Shown here one piece after another: positions 17,198 to 27,500 of a stretch of 50,324 nt of DNA (within the stretch, counting starts at the first letter, position 1; each line of letters starts with the position of its first letter). The notes beneath the pieces are model-generated. The model worked only from the letters and a program-made list of their open reading frames with translations, was not told the origin of the DNA and did not search any database. The translations under genes were made by a program, and so were the position numbers. Source of the stretch: Phycisphaerae bacterium (GTDB lineage Bacteria; Planctomycetota; Phycisphaerae; UBA1845; JAFGLZ01); assembly GCA_016927755.1 (NCBI GenBank), contig JAFGLZ010000041.1:1-50324 (forward strand), read 5' to 3'.

Positions 17198-18076
17198 CTA
17201 CTCCTCGGTTGTCGCGCCCAGCGGATTCCAGATGAGGTCGCCCTTATTCCAGGTCTGGACCTCCTCCTCGAACGTGCTGTTGCTGGGATTGGTGTCCTTT
17301 TCCATGTAGTCGCTTGGCGTCGTGGCATACGCGTAGTCAACGTGGGCCACATGCCCGTCACAGAACAGGATGTGGGTGCCGTTCTTGTACCGCTTGGCCA
17401 GATACTTGAAGTCCCCTCGGCAGCGCTTCAGGCCGATCTCGTCGCCCGTCGAGGGGTTAATGCCGTCGTGGTATCTGTCGTCGGGCGAGAGCTCCTCGTT
17501 GGTGGCCCGGAGCTCGATCATCATGACCGTCGCGCCGGTCCTGGAGATCCGTCCCAGCGGCATCCGTTCCTTCTGATAGCCGGGGGGGCCGTACTTCTGG
17601 GTGATGCTGTTGTCCAACTCGGAGTTCACGACATAGCTGAAATAGAACTTGAACCGATTCGATGAGGTCCCGCCGGTGTAGGGCGCGTCGCGCGCCGGCT
17701 TGGCCGCCGGGTCGACGAATACGCTCTTGTCCGGGGGGATGGGCACCTTGTCGCCCAGCATGTCGACCATCTGCTGATAGGACTTGGCCCCCATGTACGG
17801 CGGGACGGCGTTGGCCCACCACGCGGGGTTGCCCAATCCGCCGCTGCCGGCCATGTCGACGGGCTGTTTCTTTCCCTCGAAGGGCAGGACGTCTCCGTTT
17901 TCGAACGTCCAAGAGAGCGTTCCCTTGCCCCAGCCGTTGAGCGTGGCCATGCTCGCCATCGCCCGTGCTTGCTTGCGCGCGTGGTTCAGGCTGGGCAGCA
18001 GGATGCTCATGAGTAGGGAGATGATCGCCACGACGACAAGCAACTCGATGAGCGTGAACGCGCGGGGTTTGGACAT
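17198..18076 (-). CDS. Type IV/II pseudopilin-like protein with DGHV motif
   Basis: A 292-residue protein with a class III prepilin leader: a short basic start, the G/A-F cleavage context FTLIELLVV at about residues 7-15, and a long hydrophobic helix to about 28. After it come a globular domain and near the C-terminus the motif THILFCDGHVAHVDY, the hallmark of the prepilin-type H-X9-DG (DUF1559-related) proteins expanded in Planctomycetes and Lentisphaerae. Such proteins are processed by a prepilin peptidase and are thought to sit in the inner membrane or periplasm as pseudopilins; individual roles are unknown. GAGGAA precedes the ATG. No secretion-system genes are adjacent. Confidence 0.88.
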   Translation of the reverse strand: MSKPRAFTLIELLVVVAIISLLMSILLPSLNHARKQARAMASMATLNGWGKGTLSWTFENGDVLPFEGKKQPVDMAGSGGLGNPAWWANAVPPYMGAKSYQQMVDMLGDKVPIPPDKSVFVDPAAKPARDAPYTGGTSSNRFKFYFSYVVNSELDNSITQKYGPPGYQKERMPLGRISRTGATVMMIELRATNEELSPDDRYHDGINPSTGDEIGLKRCRGDFKYLAKRYKNGTHILFCDGHVAHVDYAYATTPSDYMEKDTNPSNSTFEEEVQTWNKGDLIWNPLGATTEE

Positions 18077-18334
18077 TGGCGGTTCCTCGAGAGGGAGATC
18101 GTTGCGCCGGGGAGCGTCCGGCGGTCGCGTCGTTGGACGCCTGATTCTCCAAAGGTTCCATTAGCCGCTGATTAGGGCACCACGAAATTCCGGCAAACGC
18201 GGGGCAGAACGGGTTTCCTTCCGTGTTGGCAGAGGCAGCGCCGGGGCCGGGACGGCCGGTCCTCAGAAGGGCGAGCCTCCGATGCGGCGGTCGGAGGCTC
18301 GGGGTTGCAGAGACGGGTTCGACGAACCGGCGGA

Positions 18335-19708
18335 TCAGCACCACCGGCCAGTGCGAGCCCGAAAGGCGGCCAGGCCGCAAAGCGTTCCCAGGACGACGAC
18401 GAGGGGCAGCAGGGGCTCCAGACCGCTGCCGCACTTGAAGGCCGCTTGTACCTGTCGGTCGGAGTCGATCGAGATATTCGTCGAGGCGTTCGTGTCCGAG
18501 GCGGCGTAGTTGGCGTCGCCGGGGTGGTTCGGATCGAACAGCGTCCACTCCCTGAACGACTTGCCCTCAATGGGCGTGGCCGTGAGGGTCACTTCGGTGC
18601 CGATCAGATACCGAGGCTGATTCGGATCGTTCGGCTCGGGGTTGAGCTCGACGGTCCCATAGGTTTCGTTGACCTTCGTCACGGTGAGGTCGTACAGGGC
18701 GAGATTCCGGCCGCCGATCGTGTTCGTCATCACGGTTCCGTAGGGCAGGTCTTTGCTGCACTGCACGGGACCCTCGTGCGAGTCACCCGAGGCGGAGAGC
18801 ATGAGGTTGCCCGTGGTGTAGGTGTAGCCCGGGCGATCGGGGTCGTTCGTGAGATTGGCGGCCACCCAGTCATCGACGGTGCCGCCCGTCGAGTTGCCCC
18901 AGCGGGCGAGGTACTCGATCTCATCCTCGGTGGTGTCGTTGACGCCGCCGATACCCCAGTTGACGTCCATGAAGGACGACCCGGCGGGTCGGTGCGGCAA
19001 GTTCTCGCAACCGAAGTTGACGGCGCCGTAGACGGTGCCGTCCGACTCGCCCAGCTCCAGCTCGACGCCGATGCTGTCGACGACGGTCCAGCCGGAGGGC
19101 AGGTTCAGCTCGCCGTCACCGTACCGGATGCCCCCGAGCCCGTCGGGGATTTCTTCCGTGTCCAGATCGTCTCCGATCTGAGGCACGGGCCCGGCGCCGC
19201 GGTCGATCAGGAGGGCCGTGAGGATGCCGTTCTCGATGTCCCTCCGCTCCGGATCGCCCTCTCCCTGATGCCCTACGGTGCTGTATCCGCTGAGACCGCG
19301 TCCAAAACCGCGGTAGTTGGAATCGCCATAGCTTCCGCCCTGGATCAGGTTGGCGCCATTGGGGTCGAGGTTCTCGCTAGGGTAGATGCTGCTGTTCATC
19401 CGGATCGAGAGGAATCCGTTGCCGCCCAGGCTCCGGCCGGTCAAATCGAACAGATTCTGAATCGCGCCCATGCTCGGCGTGTTCTCGCCTTCGAGGAAGA
19501 CGAGGTAGTGCCCCGTCAGGGGCATGTTCGGCGTGCCGCGGAGCTCGACATATTCCATCTTACCCGTGACGTCGTCGCTTGGCGGATCGACATACAATTC
19601 GTTGATGAGAACCTCCGCCTGGGCGCCTGCCAGGGAGAGGGTTCCCGTTACCAGAACCCCCGCGGTCAGGCAAAGGAGCCGCCGTTTCATGGGAGTGGGT
19701 CGTTTCAT
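18335..19708 (-). CDS. Exported lamin-tail/InlB-repeat protein with Cys-type C-terminal sorting signal
   Basis: A 457-residue surface protein. A signal peptide ends near LAGAQA. An N-terminal lamin-tail domain begins VLINELYVDPP. Near residue 370-425 there is a divergent InlB B-repeat (VTLTATPIEGKSFREW, ending VQAAF). The C-terminus is a tripartite tail: CGSGLEPLLP, a hydrophobic helix, then Arg-rich FRARTGRW. This resembles MYXO-CTERM/Synerg-CTERM type sorting signals in layout. The start is supported by AAGGAGGAC about seven bases before the ATG. It lies downstream of another lamin-tail gene on the same strand (66-base gap), so the two probably form an operon. Confidence 0.8.
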   Translation of the reverse strand: MKRPTPMKRRLLCLTAGVLVTGTLSLAGAQAEVLINELYVDPPSDDVTGKMEYVELRGTPNMPLTGHYLVFLEGENTPSMGAIQNLFDLTGRSLGGNGFLSIRMNSSIYPSENLDPNGANLIQGGSYGDSNYRGFGRGLSGYSTVGHQGEGDPERRDIENGILTALLIDRGAGPVPQIGDDLDTEEIPDGLGGIRYGDGELNLPSGWTVVDSIGVELELGESDGTVYGAVNFGCENLPHRPAGSSFMDVNWGIGGVNDTTEDEIEYLARWGNSTGGTVDDWVAANLTNDPDRPGYTYTTGNLMLSASGDSHEGPVQCSKDLPYGTVMTNTIGGRNLALYDLTVTKVNETYGTVELNPEPNDPNQPRYLIGTEVTLTATPIEGKSFREWTLFDPNHPGDANYAASDTNASTNISIDSDRQVQAAFKCGSGLEPLLPLVVVLGTLCGLAAFRARTGRWC

Positions 19709-19774
19709 GGACAGTCCTCCTTAAGCAGAATTGCCGCGCGGACACGGGTAGACGCGTCCGCGCGGTGTCGGGGC

Positions 19775-20434
19775 CTAGCCGTTCCTTCGACGACGCAGTC
19801 CGGCGAGCGCCAGCCCGGCCGACAGCAGGGCCACGGTCGTCGGCTCGGGCACGACCGTGCCCGGAGTTCCGACGTCGCCATTTGTCGACGCCCAGGAGCC
19901 GTAGACGTCGCCCACGTAAGCTCCTGCCCAACCCTCGGCGATCGTGCGGACGGTCGTGAAGCCGTAGTCCGCCGCAGCGATATTGCAGCTCTTGTTCTCG
20001 GTCCTGATGCTGCCGGGGTAGTCCTGATCGCCGTAGACCAACGTGTCCATGAGGAGGCCGTCAGCGTCGTAGAGACTGATTGCGTCGTTACGACCGAGAT
20101 TGGAGTTTTCGTTGCCGCCGAAGATCTTGACATTCGTGGCGAGCCCCCAGGCCTGGCGGAAGACCTCGGCGTCGGTCTCGGTCAGGATCACCGACTCGCC
20201 GGGCTGAACCACGCCGAACACATCCTCGAACCCCAGATCGCCCGGCTGGTTGTCGCTGTCGCTGTACGACCAGTCGGTCAAGTCCACCGGGCTCAAGCCG
20301 GTGTTCGTGAACTCGACGAACTCGCCGTCGGTTCCCTTGTACATCCACTCGGTAATCTGCATCGGCCCCGCGATCGCGGCTTGCCCGATCACTAGACAGC
20401 CAACGGCTGCCATGATCCGTACACGTGCTCTCAT
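19775..20434 (-). CDS. Lamin-tail-domain protein with PEP-CTERM signal
   Basis: A 219-residue exported protein. The signal peptide ends at AAIAG. A lamin-tail domain starts MQITEWMYKG and covers most of the protein (EFVEFTNTGLSPVDLTDW, VQPGESVIL, DAISLYDADG). The C-terminus is a clear PEP-CTERM signal: VPEPTTVALL, a hydrophobic helix and RRRR. PEP-CTERM proteins are cut by exosortase and are linked with extracellular polysaccharide in the bacteria that have them; no exosortase is in this window. AGGAGG precedes the ATG. Lamin-tail domains in bacteria occur on secreted nucleases, phosphatases and surface proteins; no catalytic domain is attached here. Confidence 0.9.
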   Translation of the reverse strand: MRARVRIMAAVGCLVIGQAAIAGPMQITEWMYKGTDGEFVEFTNTGLSPVDLTDWSYSDSDNQPGDLGFEDVFGVVQPGESVILTETDAEVFRQAWGLATNVKIFGGNENSNLGRNDAISLYDADGLLMDTLVYGDQDYPGSIRTENKSCNIAAADYGFTTVRTIAEGWAGAYVGDVYGSWASTNGDVGTPGTVVPEPTTVALLSAGLALAGLRRRRNG

Positions 20435-20850
20435 TTCAGAACCTCCTTCTCCTCTGATGACTCCCTTGGATCTCTCTCACGCCGCCGGACGCCGGCGACG
20501 AGTGTTCGCGCGGATTTGCGACAGCACGGCGACGACGCACGCGAATGCTCCCGCGCTGCGGTGCCGTGCGTACCCTGCCCCGGGGTTGGCGCTCGTTGCG
20601 TCTTGCCACCGGTGTCTTCTCAGTCGTTAGGCCCAATTAGGGGCGCCGGCTCGGAGCACCGACGCCGACGGGCGCTGCCCGTTTACGTCAAGAGGCCGGT
20701 AGCTTGACGTGCTCGGGTCAAGGTGTGGTGAGACCTGTGCTAGGTTTCAGTGAAATCCGTTGCATTGGGGCGAGAACGTCTCTCCGCCGGGGCGAACGGA
20801 GAGAACCTTCCCGTGTGGAGGGCGGCGGCTCGACGCCGTTTGTCCCAGCC
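20435..20850. other. Intergenic region with a short hairpin
   Basis: These 416 bases hold no convincing gene. A perfect stem ACGGGC (20668-20673) and GCCCGT (20677-20682) with a 3-base loop is followed on the plus strand by two more T. It could be a weak terminator or just GC-rich folding. The promoter of the lamin-tail operon must lie near 20440-20550. Confidence 0.4.
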
Positions 20851-23823
20851 CTACCTCGTGATCTCGGCCGTTATCTCGACGGACGCGCCGGCGGGCAGGC
20901 GGATTTGCCAGCGGCCGTCTTTCTCTTCGGCCTGGCCGCCGACGACGGTTACCGAACGGTAGTCGCCGGGCTTGCCGGGCAGCTCGATGACGCCGGCCAC
21001 GCCGTCGGGCAGCGCCACTTCCGCCGTGAACTTGCCCGCCTTCTTCTCCCACGCCACGTCGACGGGGCCCTTGGGCGTGGACCATCGACCTCGCGCCCAG
21101 GTCAGGTCCACCGGCTGCGGCGCGATGCGGACCGTGGCGCATCCGGGAGCGTCCCACCAGACGCCGAGTTGATATCGCGTGAGGAAGTACGTTGGCGCGG
21201 CCGACCAGGCGTGGCAGTAGCTCCGCGTCCACCAGTCCTTGCTCCGCCCGGGGAAGGTCTCCCAGAACGTCGTAGCGCCCTTGCCGACCATGAACCCCCA
21301 GCGGTCGCGGATGACCTCGAGCAGCTCGGCGTGGCGGTCGCGCTTGGCCAGGGCCTCGAGGATGTAGAACAATGCGAAGGGGCTGCCGACCTTGACCATG
21401 CCCTTGGCCGGCTTGAACGGTACGTCCTTGATCCGCTCCAGCCGTTCGGGCGGGGCGACGTCGTAGGCGATGGCCAGCGAGTTCGTCTGCTGGCTGATCG
21501 TCGTGCTCGGCTTGCCGTCGTTGTGGATCGAGTCGATGTAGGCTCCGCGTCTATCGTCCCAGAGGTGCTTGTTGATCGCGTCGATCAGCTCCCGGCGATA
21601 CTGCTCGAAGAACGCGGCGTCCTTGTCCTGGCCGAGGGCCTTTGCCATGGACGTCGCGCGTCGTAGCGCCTCGACCAGGAACATCTGGTTGTGCGTCACG
21701 ACGTCGTGACCCGAGTCCTGGCCGGCCCAGTCGAACATGTTCCACGCGCTGATCTTGAGCAGGCCCTTGTCGTCGCGCAGGTTGGCATGGATGTTCCTCA
21801 GCGTCTTGCCGACGTCCGCGAACGCTTTCTTCAGATACTCCTTGTCTCCGCTGAATTCGTAATGCTCCTCGACCATCTGCACCCACAGCAGCGCCCAGGC
21901 GGTCAAGAGGTTGTCCCACGCGCTGGGCACCTGGCTCTCGGGGATGAGCTGGCGGAAGAGGGACTGTCCGGGCAACTCCGCGCACCGTCGCGTCAGGGCG
22001 ACGTCGCCGAAGGCCGCGTAGTCGACCATCGCCTCGTTTCGCCCGTCGCCGACCCAGTAGGTCTGCTCGTACGTGGGGCAGTCGGTGAACGTGTCCTCGG
22101 CGCAGCACCGCAGCGTGTGCCGGCCCACCTCCCAGATCTTGTTGAGCAGCGGGTCGCTGCAGGCGAAGCTGCCGCGCTGGACCGGCGGGCTCGAGGAGAA
22201 GACGGTGTGGATCGACCGGATCCGCACCGGTCCGGTCATGTTTCGTAGCGTCACCTGGCAGTAGCGATAGCCGCGGCGGAGGAACGACGTGTACTGCTGC
22301 CGGCCCTCTCGCGTGATGTACCGCAGGGCGGACAGGTTGCCCTCGGAATAGTGGAACCGCTTGCCGTCCTCGATCTCCTCGAAGCAGTTGAAGTCCAGCA
22401 CGACTCCCGCCGGTGCGACGAGATCGAAGGTGAGCTGTCCGACGACCTCTTTGCCGAAGTCCAGCAGGATTTCGGGATGGCCCTTCTCCGACGGGTGGAT
22501 CACGGTGGTCTCGGGGCTGGCGCAGCAGAGCGCCTCGAGATTGTCGACGGTTGGGCTTGCCTCGACGGCGTCGGCGAACGTCGTTTCGGTCCAAGGGCTG
22601 CCGGCGGTGAGGACGTGCTCGGGGCTGACGATCCGTGCCTTGTCCTTGTAGGGGGTCAGATCCTCGAGCGTCTTGGCGCGGGCGGCTTTGCCGTGGACGG
22701 CCTTGTAGTCGTCGAACGGGCCGAAGACGGTCCAGGCCGTCTTGTCGTTGAATACGCCCTTCATCTTGACGCCCTCGGCGACGAAGGCGGCGTAGCAGCG
22801 ATCGAACTCGTGGGCCGTGCCCGTTTTGCAGACGATCGTGCACAGGTTGTCGCCCTTCTCGAGCTTCACTGGCTCGCCGTTTTTCGTCAGCTTGCCGTTG
22901 ATGGTGACGTTTTCGAACCGTCCCATGGGGCTGAAGAAGCGGGCCTCCTGCTCGATCGGGCTCTGGAGGATGGTCGCCGCGAATCCGTTCAGGTGCTGGT
23001 GGTTCTGCATGAAGTAGCCCTTCAGCAGATAGGGCCGAAGCGTCAGCCCGAAGAACAGGTTCGGCGTCTTGACCAGGCGCGTCCTGAAGACGCGGACGGG
23101 GGGTACGAGTTCGCGCGTGAACATCGGGACGCTCCGCGGGACCAACCGCTTCCACGGCCCCTCGCCGACGGCGGCGACGATCTTGGCCGGGGTGAATCCC
23201 TCGGTGGCGCCGGGCTCGACGCAGTTGGGCGGCAGCGCCCGGGCGTCGTAGATTTCCTCGAACGGCATCTGGCAACTGATTCGGGGGGTCGGTCGGATGA
23301 AGCCGTCGTGGTGCCGGACGCGCCAGGTGTCGTCCGAGACGGCGGCGACTTTCCAACCGTCGCCTTCCTGCCGCTCGAGCTGGACCAGCGCGCCGGCCTG
23401 TCCGGTGGGGTTGTACTGGAACGTGCCCTCGCCGTAGTGGCTCACCAGGATCGCCAGGCGGTTCTTGCCCTTGGCCAGGACGCCGGTCAGGTCGTAGGTG
23501 TCGAACTCTTGGTTGAAGGGAAAGCACCGTGCCGGGCCGTCGCCCATCCATTCGCCGTTGACGTAGAATCGGTATCGCGAGTCGCCGGAGACGTGGGCGC
23601 GCCAGACGCCGCCGGCGTCGGCCACGTCGAGGTCCTTTACCGCGAGAAGGTAGAAGTTCCGCGGCGACGCCGCGCCGCCGTCCCAGATCCACTTCGCCTG
23701 CCAGCTCACGTTCGTCGCCACGCGATAGTCTCCGGGGCCGTCCGCCTGTCCGGCCGGCGCCGTTTGCGCCGCCGCCGTTGCGATCGTTCCGATGGTCACC
23801 AAACACTCGAACCTTCGCCGCAT
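20851..23823 (-). CDS. Exported alpha-L-rhamnosidase, GH78 family
   Basis: A 990-residue enzyme that would release L-rhamnose from polysaccharides or glycosides. After a signal peptide (about 1-20) come beta-sandwich domains: the D-domain-like region contains YRFYVNGEWMGDGPARC, and a middle domain contains EILLDFGKEVVGQLTFDL. The (alpha/alpha)6 catalytic domain begins near 550 with DPLLNKIWEVGRHTL. The general acid is expected at E586 in DCPTYEQTYWVGD (family motif DCP-RE) and the general base at E855 in TTFWETF. A C-terminal beta domain ends the protein. The start at 23823 has GGAG nine bases upstream; ATG 23838 is an alternative. It stands alone, without adjacent rhamnose catabolic genes. 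Confidence 0.92.
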   Translation of the reverse strand: MRRRFECLVTIGTIATAAAQTAPAGQADGPGDYRVATNVSWQAKWIWDGGAASPRNFYLLAVKDLDVADAGGVWRAHVSGDSRYRFYVNGEWMGDGPARCFPFNQEFDTYDLTGVLAKGKNRLAILVSHYGEGTFQYNPTGQAGALVQLERQEGDGWKVAAVSDDTWRVRHHDGFIRPTPRISCQMPFEEIYDARALPPNCVEPGATEGFTPAKIVAAVGEGPWKRLVPRSVPMFTRELVPPVRVFRTRLVKTPNLFFGLTLRPYLLKGYFMQNHQHLNGFAATILQSPIEQEARFFSPMGRFENVTINGKLTKNGEPVKLEKGDNLCTIVCKTGTAHEFDRCYAAFVAEGVKMKGVFNDKTAWTVFGPFDDYKAVHGKAARAKTLEDLTPYKDKARIVSPEHVLTAGSPWTETTFADAVEASPTVDNLEALCCASPETTVIHPSEKGHPEILLDFGKEVVGQLTFDLVAPAGVVLDFNCFEEIEDGKRFHYSEGNLSALRYITREGRQQYTSFLRRGYRYCQVTLRNMTGPVRIRSIHTVFSSSPPVQRGSFACSDPLLNKIWEVGRHTLRCCAEDTFTDCPTYEQTYWVGDGRNEAMVDYAAFGDVALTRRCAELPGQSLFRQLIPESQVPSAWDNLLTAWALLWVQMVEEHYEFSGDKEYLKKAFADVGKTLRNIHANLRDDKGLLKISAWNMFDWAGQDSGHDVVTHNQMFLVEALRRATSMAKALGQDKDAAFFEQYRRELIDAINKHLWDDRRGAYIDSIHNDGKPSTTISQQTNSLAIAYDVAPPERLERIKDVPFKPAKGMVKVGSPFALFYILEALAKRDRHAELLEVIRDRWGFMVGKGATTFWETFPGRSKDWWTRSYCHAWSAAPTYFLTRYQLGVWWDAPGCATVRIAPQPVDLTWARGRWSTPKGPVDVAWEKKAGKFTAEVALPDGVAGVIELPGKPGDYRSVTVVGGQAEEKDGRWQIRLPAGASVEITAEITR

Positions 23824-24029
23824 TGCACCGTACTCCATGTCAGAGGGGTCCGCCCGCGATGCGGGCCGCTTCCAGGGCGGACCACTGTAACATGTCGGCA
23901 TCGCGGACGCGACCGGGGCGAGCGCACCGCAAGGACATCCCTGGCAGCGACGATCCGGCAGGTCGTGGCACTGTGCGTCTCGCACCAGGGCAGGGACCGG
24001 AAGCAGAGGGCTGAGGGAATCCCTCTCTT

Positions 24030-24057
24030 TTGGCACACGCCACCTTCCTGGTAGAAT
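24030..24057 (+). promoter_or_regulatory. Sigma-70-like promoter for the small gene
   Basis: TTGGCA at 24030-24035 and TAGAAT at 24052-24057 are separated by 16 bases, a good match to the -35/-10 consensus. Transcription would start near 24064, which makes the ATG at 24064 too early and favours the start at 24115. Confidence 0.5.
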
Positions 24058-24114
24058 GACCATATGAAGTCGACTGGTGACACCACACCAGCTCCGGCCG
24101 TTGGAGTCGTAGAG

Positions 24115-24306
24115 ATGGGCGGCGACAGTCCGATCGTGGATGAGGTCCGGCAGCGCAGAATGGAGCTTAGCGCTCAGTTTGGCCATGACCTGAAGCGATA
24201 CGGAGAGCACATCAGAGCCCTTCAGGAACAGTACCGCGATCGGCTGGTCAGTCAGATTACGGTGATCGCGGCCAAGCCGGCGCGGAAGTCATCGAAGAAG
24301 ACGTGA
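24115..24306 (+). CDS. Small protein of a widespread unnamed family (DPIV-EVR type)
   Basis: A 63-residue helical protein (80 residues if the ATG at 24064 is used). The sequence SPIVDEVRQRRMELSAQFGH, then DLKRYGEHIRAL and DRLVSQ, follows the pattern P-I-V-x-E-V-R-x-x-R-x2-L-x-x-x-x-x-x-D-L, seen in many short orphan proteins of cyanobacteria and planctomycetes, sometimes beside toxin-like genes. Function is not established; an antitoxin-like role is a guess and no toxin partner is adjacent. The start at 24115 is chosen because GGAG lies eight bases upstream and because the predicted transcript starts at about 24064. The C-terminus is basic. Confidence 0.6.
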   Translation: MGGDSPIVDEVRQRRMELSAQFGHDLKRYGEHIRALQEQYRDRLVSQITVIAAKPARKSSKKT

Positions 24307-24313
24307 ACGCTCA

Positions 24314-24472
24314 CCGCCTGAAGGCGGCGGCTTTGGATGGGACTGGAGTCCGCCGCAGCTCGTTCGAACGTTTGTTGAGACTTCAGCCGTCCCTACGGGA
24401 CTGATTCACGGGCAGGGGGCTCGGTTCCCAGGACTGAAGATCCTGGGCCATTCTCAGACGATCCCTCCGGGA
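24314..24472. repeat. Cluster of four small palindromes (REP-like intergenic element)
   Basis: Four stem-loops lie within 160 bases between two convergent genes: CCGCC/GGCGG with loop TGAA (24314-24327), GTCCC/GGGAC with loop TAC (24389-24401), CCCAGGA/TCCTGGG with a 7-base loop (24427-24447), and TCCC/GGGA with loop TCC (24462-24472). The phrases ccgtccctacgggact and ctgggcnattctcagacgat look like repeated intergenic sequence that I associate with planctomycete genomes. They could also serve as a bidirectional terminator region. Confidence 0.5.
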
Positions 24473-24513
24473 CCAACGATGTTCGACGGGGGCTGGCCTG
24501 CAAGCCGCGTGGT

Positions 24514-27500
24514 CTAGCGATTGAATCGGCCTCGCCTGGCTCCCTGGCGTCCGGCCATGGCGAATCCCGCAATGACGATCATCAGGCCGGTGGCCATTAC
24601 GGGGGCGAAGCAGGCGGCGGCGGGCGGCGTCTGGTCGATCTCCCCGGCCACTTGGGTGACGTTGACGGTGACGGAGGCATTGGCGGTTTGGCCCAGGCTG
24701 TCTCTGGCGGTGACGGAGTACGTCGTGGGCACGGCGGGGCTCGCCTGGACGCTGGACCAGGTCGCGCCCGTGTTCCACACGTAGGTGTACGGACCGACCC
24801 CTCCCGCGGCGGCCGCGGAGAGGGTCGTGCTCTGTCCGGCTTGGACCGACGACGGAGACGCCTCGGCCGTGACGGCGAGGGTCGAGGCCACCTGGACCTG
24901 TACCGAGGCGGTTGCCTCCTGGCCGAGGGTGTCCGTTACCGTGACGGTGTACGTCGTCGTCTTGGAGGGCACGACGAAGACGACCTCGAAGATCCGCCCG
25001 TCGTTCCATCGGTAGAAGTAGGGCCCTTGTCCGCCGGAGGCGCTGGCCGTCAGGAGGCTGGCGTCACCCGGCAGGAGGAAATCGGGCTCCGCCGTTACCG
25101 ACGCGGTCAAGCTCGGAACCACTTGCACCTGGACCGATGCTTGATCCTCCTGGCCTAGCGCATCGGTCACGGTGACCGTATACGTCGTCGTCTTGGTGGG
25201 CGCGACGGTGATCTCGTCGCCCGTCTTTCCGTTGCTCCAACGATAGGAGTATGGCGCGACGCCGCCGGACGCCCCGGCGATCAGTCCGCACGAGTCGCCG
25301 GCGGCGATGGACCCGCAGTCCGCCATCGCCGTTGCGCTGACGGGCGTGGCGACGATGACCTGGACGGTCGCCTGGGCCTCTTGTCCCAGGCTGTCGGTGA
25401 CCGTGGCCGTGTAGGCGGTCGTGGCGCTCGGCGCGACGGTGATCGTGGCGGTCGTCTGGCCCGTATTCCAGGCGTAGTCGTAGCCGGGCACGCCCCCGAC
25501 GCCGGTGACGGTCAGTTCGGCGGTCTCGCCCGGTAGGATGACGTCGGGTTCGGCCGAGGCCTCGGCGCCTAGCACGGGCAGGTAGGTTCCGATCACGTTC
25601 GTCGTCTGGCTTTCCAGAACCGCGACGGACTGGTCATCCGGCGTGACATAGCCGGCGACGGGGCCGAACTGTACGGTATGATCGCCCACCCAGACCGTGT
25701 CCGACCACGAGCCCGTCGCCTTCGTCTGTCCGTTGACGATGATCGCGCCGCTCACGGGATCGCCGTTGTGGTCTTGCGCGGCGACCGAGAGCGTGCCAGT
25801 TCCGATCGTGATCTCGAAGTCCTGATTTGCCTGGTTCTCCGTGACGTTGACGTAGTTGCGGCTCACCGGGACGAACGTCCCGCCGGTGCGCGAGGGCGTG
25901 ACCGACCCGGACCATCCCGCGGTCACGTAGAGCTGATAGAAGCCGTCCGCGTCCGTGGCGTCGGATCCGCCGCCGTTGTCGGCATCGACGTCGACGCCTT
26001 GGACGGGATCGCCGCCGGCGGTCTTGACGTAGCCCGCGATGGCGACCGTCGAACCGTCCGGATCGACCACGCTGAACGACATCGTCGCGCCGGTGGCACT
26101 GACGCTCACGATATTCAGGCCCAGCGGCGTGCCGCCGTAGCCGACGTTGCTCGGGGTGGTTTCGTCGGTGAAGGTCGTGGCGTTACCGTTTCGGAAGTAG
26201 TCGAGGTCGTTGCCGTAGTTCTGGTCGAGCTGCAGGTGCTGAGGTCCGCTGGCCTCCTCGACGTCGACCTTGTAGTGGTTCTCGTCGGTGTTGCCGGCCC
26301 GGTTCTCGTCGACGTGCCAGATCATCAGGCCGCGAAGCGCCCCGGGCAGCGCGGCGTCGAAGCCCACCCCCTGGCGGTTCTCGACGAGGAAGTACTCGTT
26401 GGCCGGCAGATCGCCCTGGATCTTGTAGATCTGGTCGTTGGTGGCTACCTGGGCGACGTTGTAGCTGCCGGGTCCGGAAATCACGGTCGGCGCGACCCAG
26501 CCGAGCTCTACCTTGCACCAGGCGCTCATATGGGCGGGGCAACTCCCCGAATCGCCGTTCCAGCTCCCCCCGGCCATCAGGCAGAAGTCACCCACGCCCA
26601 TGCTCGAGTAATCGGTGTCGTACAGGTCGGGCAGGCCGAGGATGTGGCCCATCTCGTGACAGACCACGCCGATTCTCAGCAGGCCCCACGTCGCCGGCGA
26701 GCTGTCCCAGCCGCGCTGGGCCGGCACGGTGTGATAGGCGTAGAGCTTGACGCCGTCGTACGTGGTGACCGAGTGGATGCCCCACTTGTGCGACCAAATG
26801 TAGTCGGGATCGTTTCCGCTGCAGGCCTCGTCGCGTCCGGCGTGGACGACGGTCAGGCAGTCGACCCAGCCGTCGCCGTCACCGTCCACCGTGCTGAAGT
26901 CGAAGCCGCGGGCATCGAGCTTGGCCAGCGCCTCCTCGACCATCTCGCGGGGTCGAAGGTCCCAGCCCCAGGCATCGTTCTGCCCGTAGTAGGCGTAGCC
27001 GTTGTTCAGCGTGACCGGCTCGACCACGGTGGTGACGACGGTCAGCGCGCCGTAGGAGACTTCATCGTAGTAGTCCCGCACGGAGCCGGTCGCGCCGTCG
27101 GCCGTGTACCCCACGACGTTGAACAGATCGTCGTACTGGCCAGCCGTGTAGGCCACGTTCACGTCGGAGAAGTTGACGAGCAGGACCAGGTTCTTCATCG
27201 TGCCCGAGGTGGAGGCGCGTTGCGTCGGCTGCCTGACCGAGGACCTGGAGGGGGAGCTTGACGGCGCCGCATCGTCGGCGGGCGCGCTAGGAAGGCGTCC
27301 GGCCGTCATTTGAATTCCCGCTTGCCGAGGATCGGACCGCCCGACGACGTGTTGCGTCGGAGCGAGCGCTCCGTCCCGCTCGACGGCGTAGACCCACTGT
27401 CGCGTCGCAGCGGACCGAGTGACCGGATACCCCCGCGCGTCCTCGTGCCAGTGGACCCGCTCGTCGCCTCGCAGCCGCACGACGACCTTCGTGCCGTCCG

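Noticed and set aside
18305..20395. Long plus-strand open frame of 696 codons
   Set aside because: It is antisense to two clear minus-strand lamin-tail genes with signal peptides and sorting tails; its protein is Arg/Gly/Val-rich shadow sequence.
22351..24054. Plus-strand open frame of 567 codons
   Set aside because: Antisense to the GH78 rhamnosidase gene; no motif and typical mirror composition of a GC-rich gene.
25678..27261. Plus-strand open frame of 527 codons
   Set aside because: Antisense to the M6 peptidase gene, whose domains are unambiguous.
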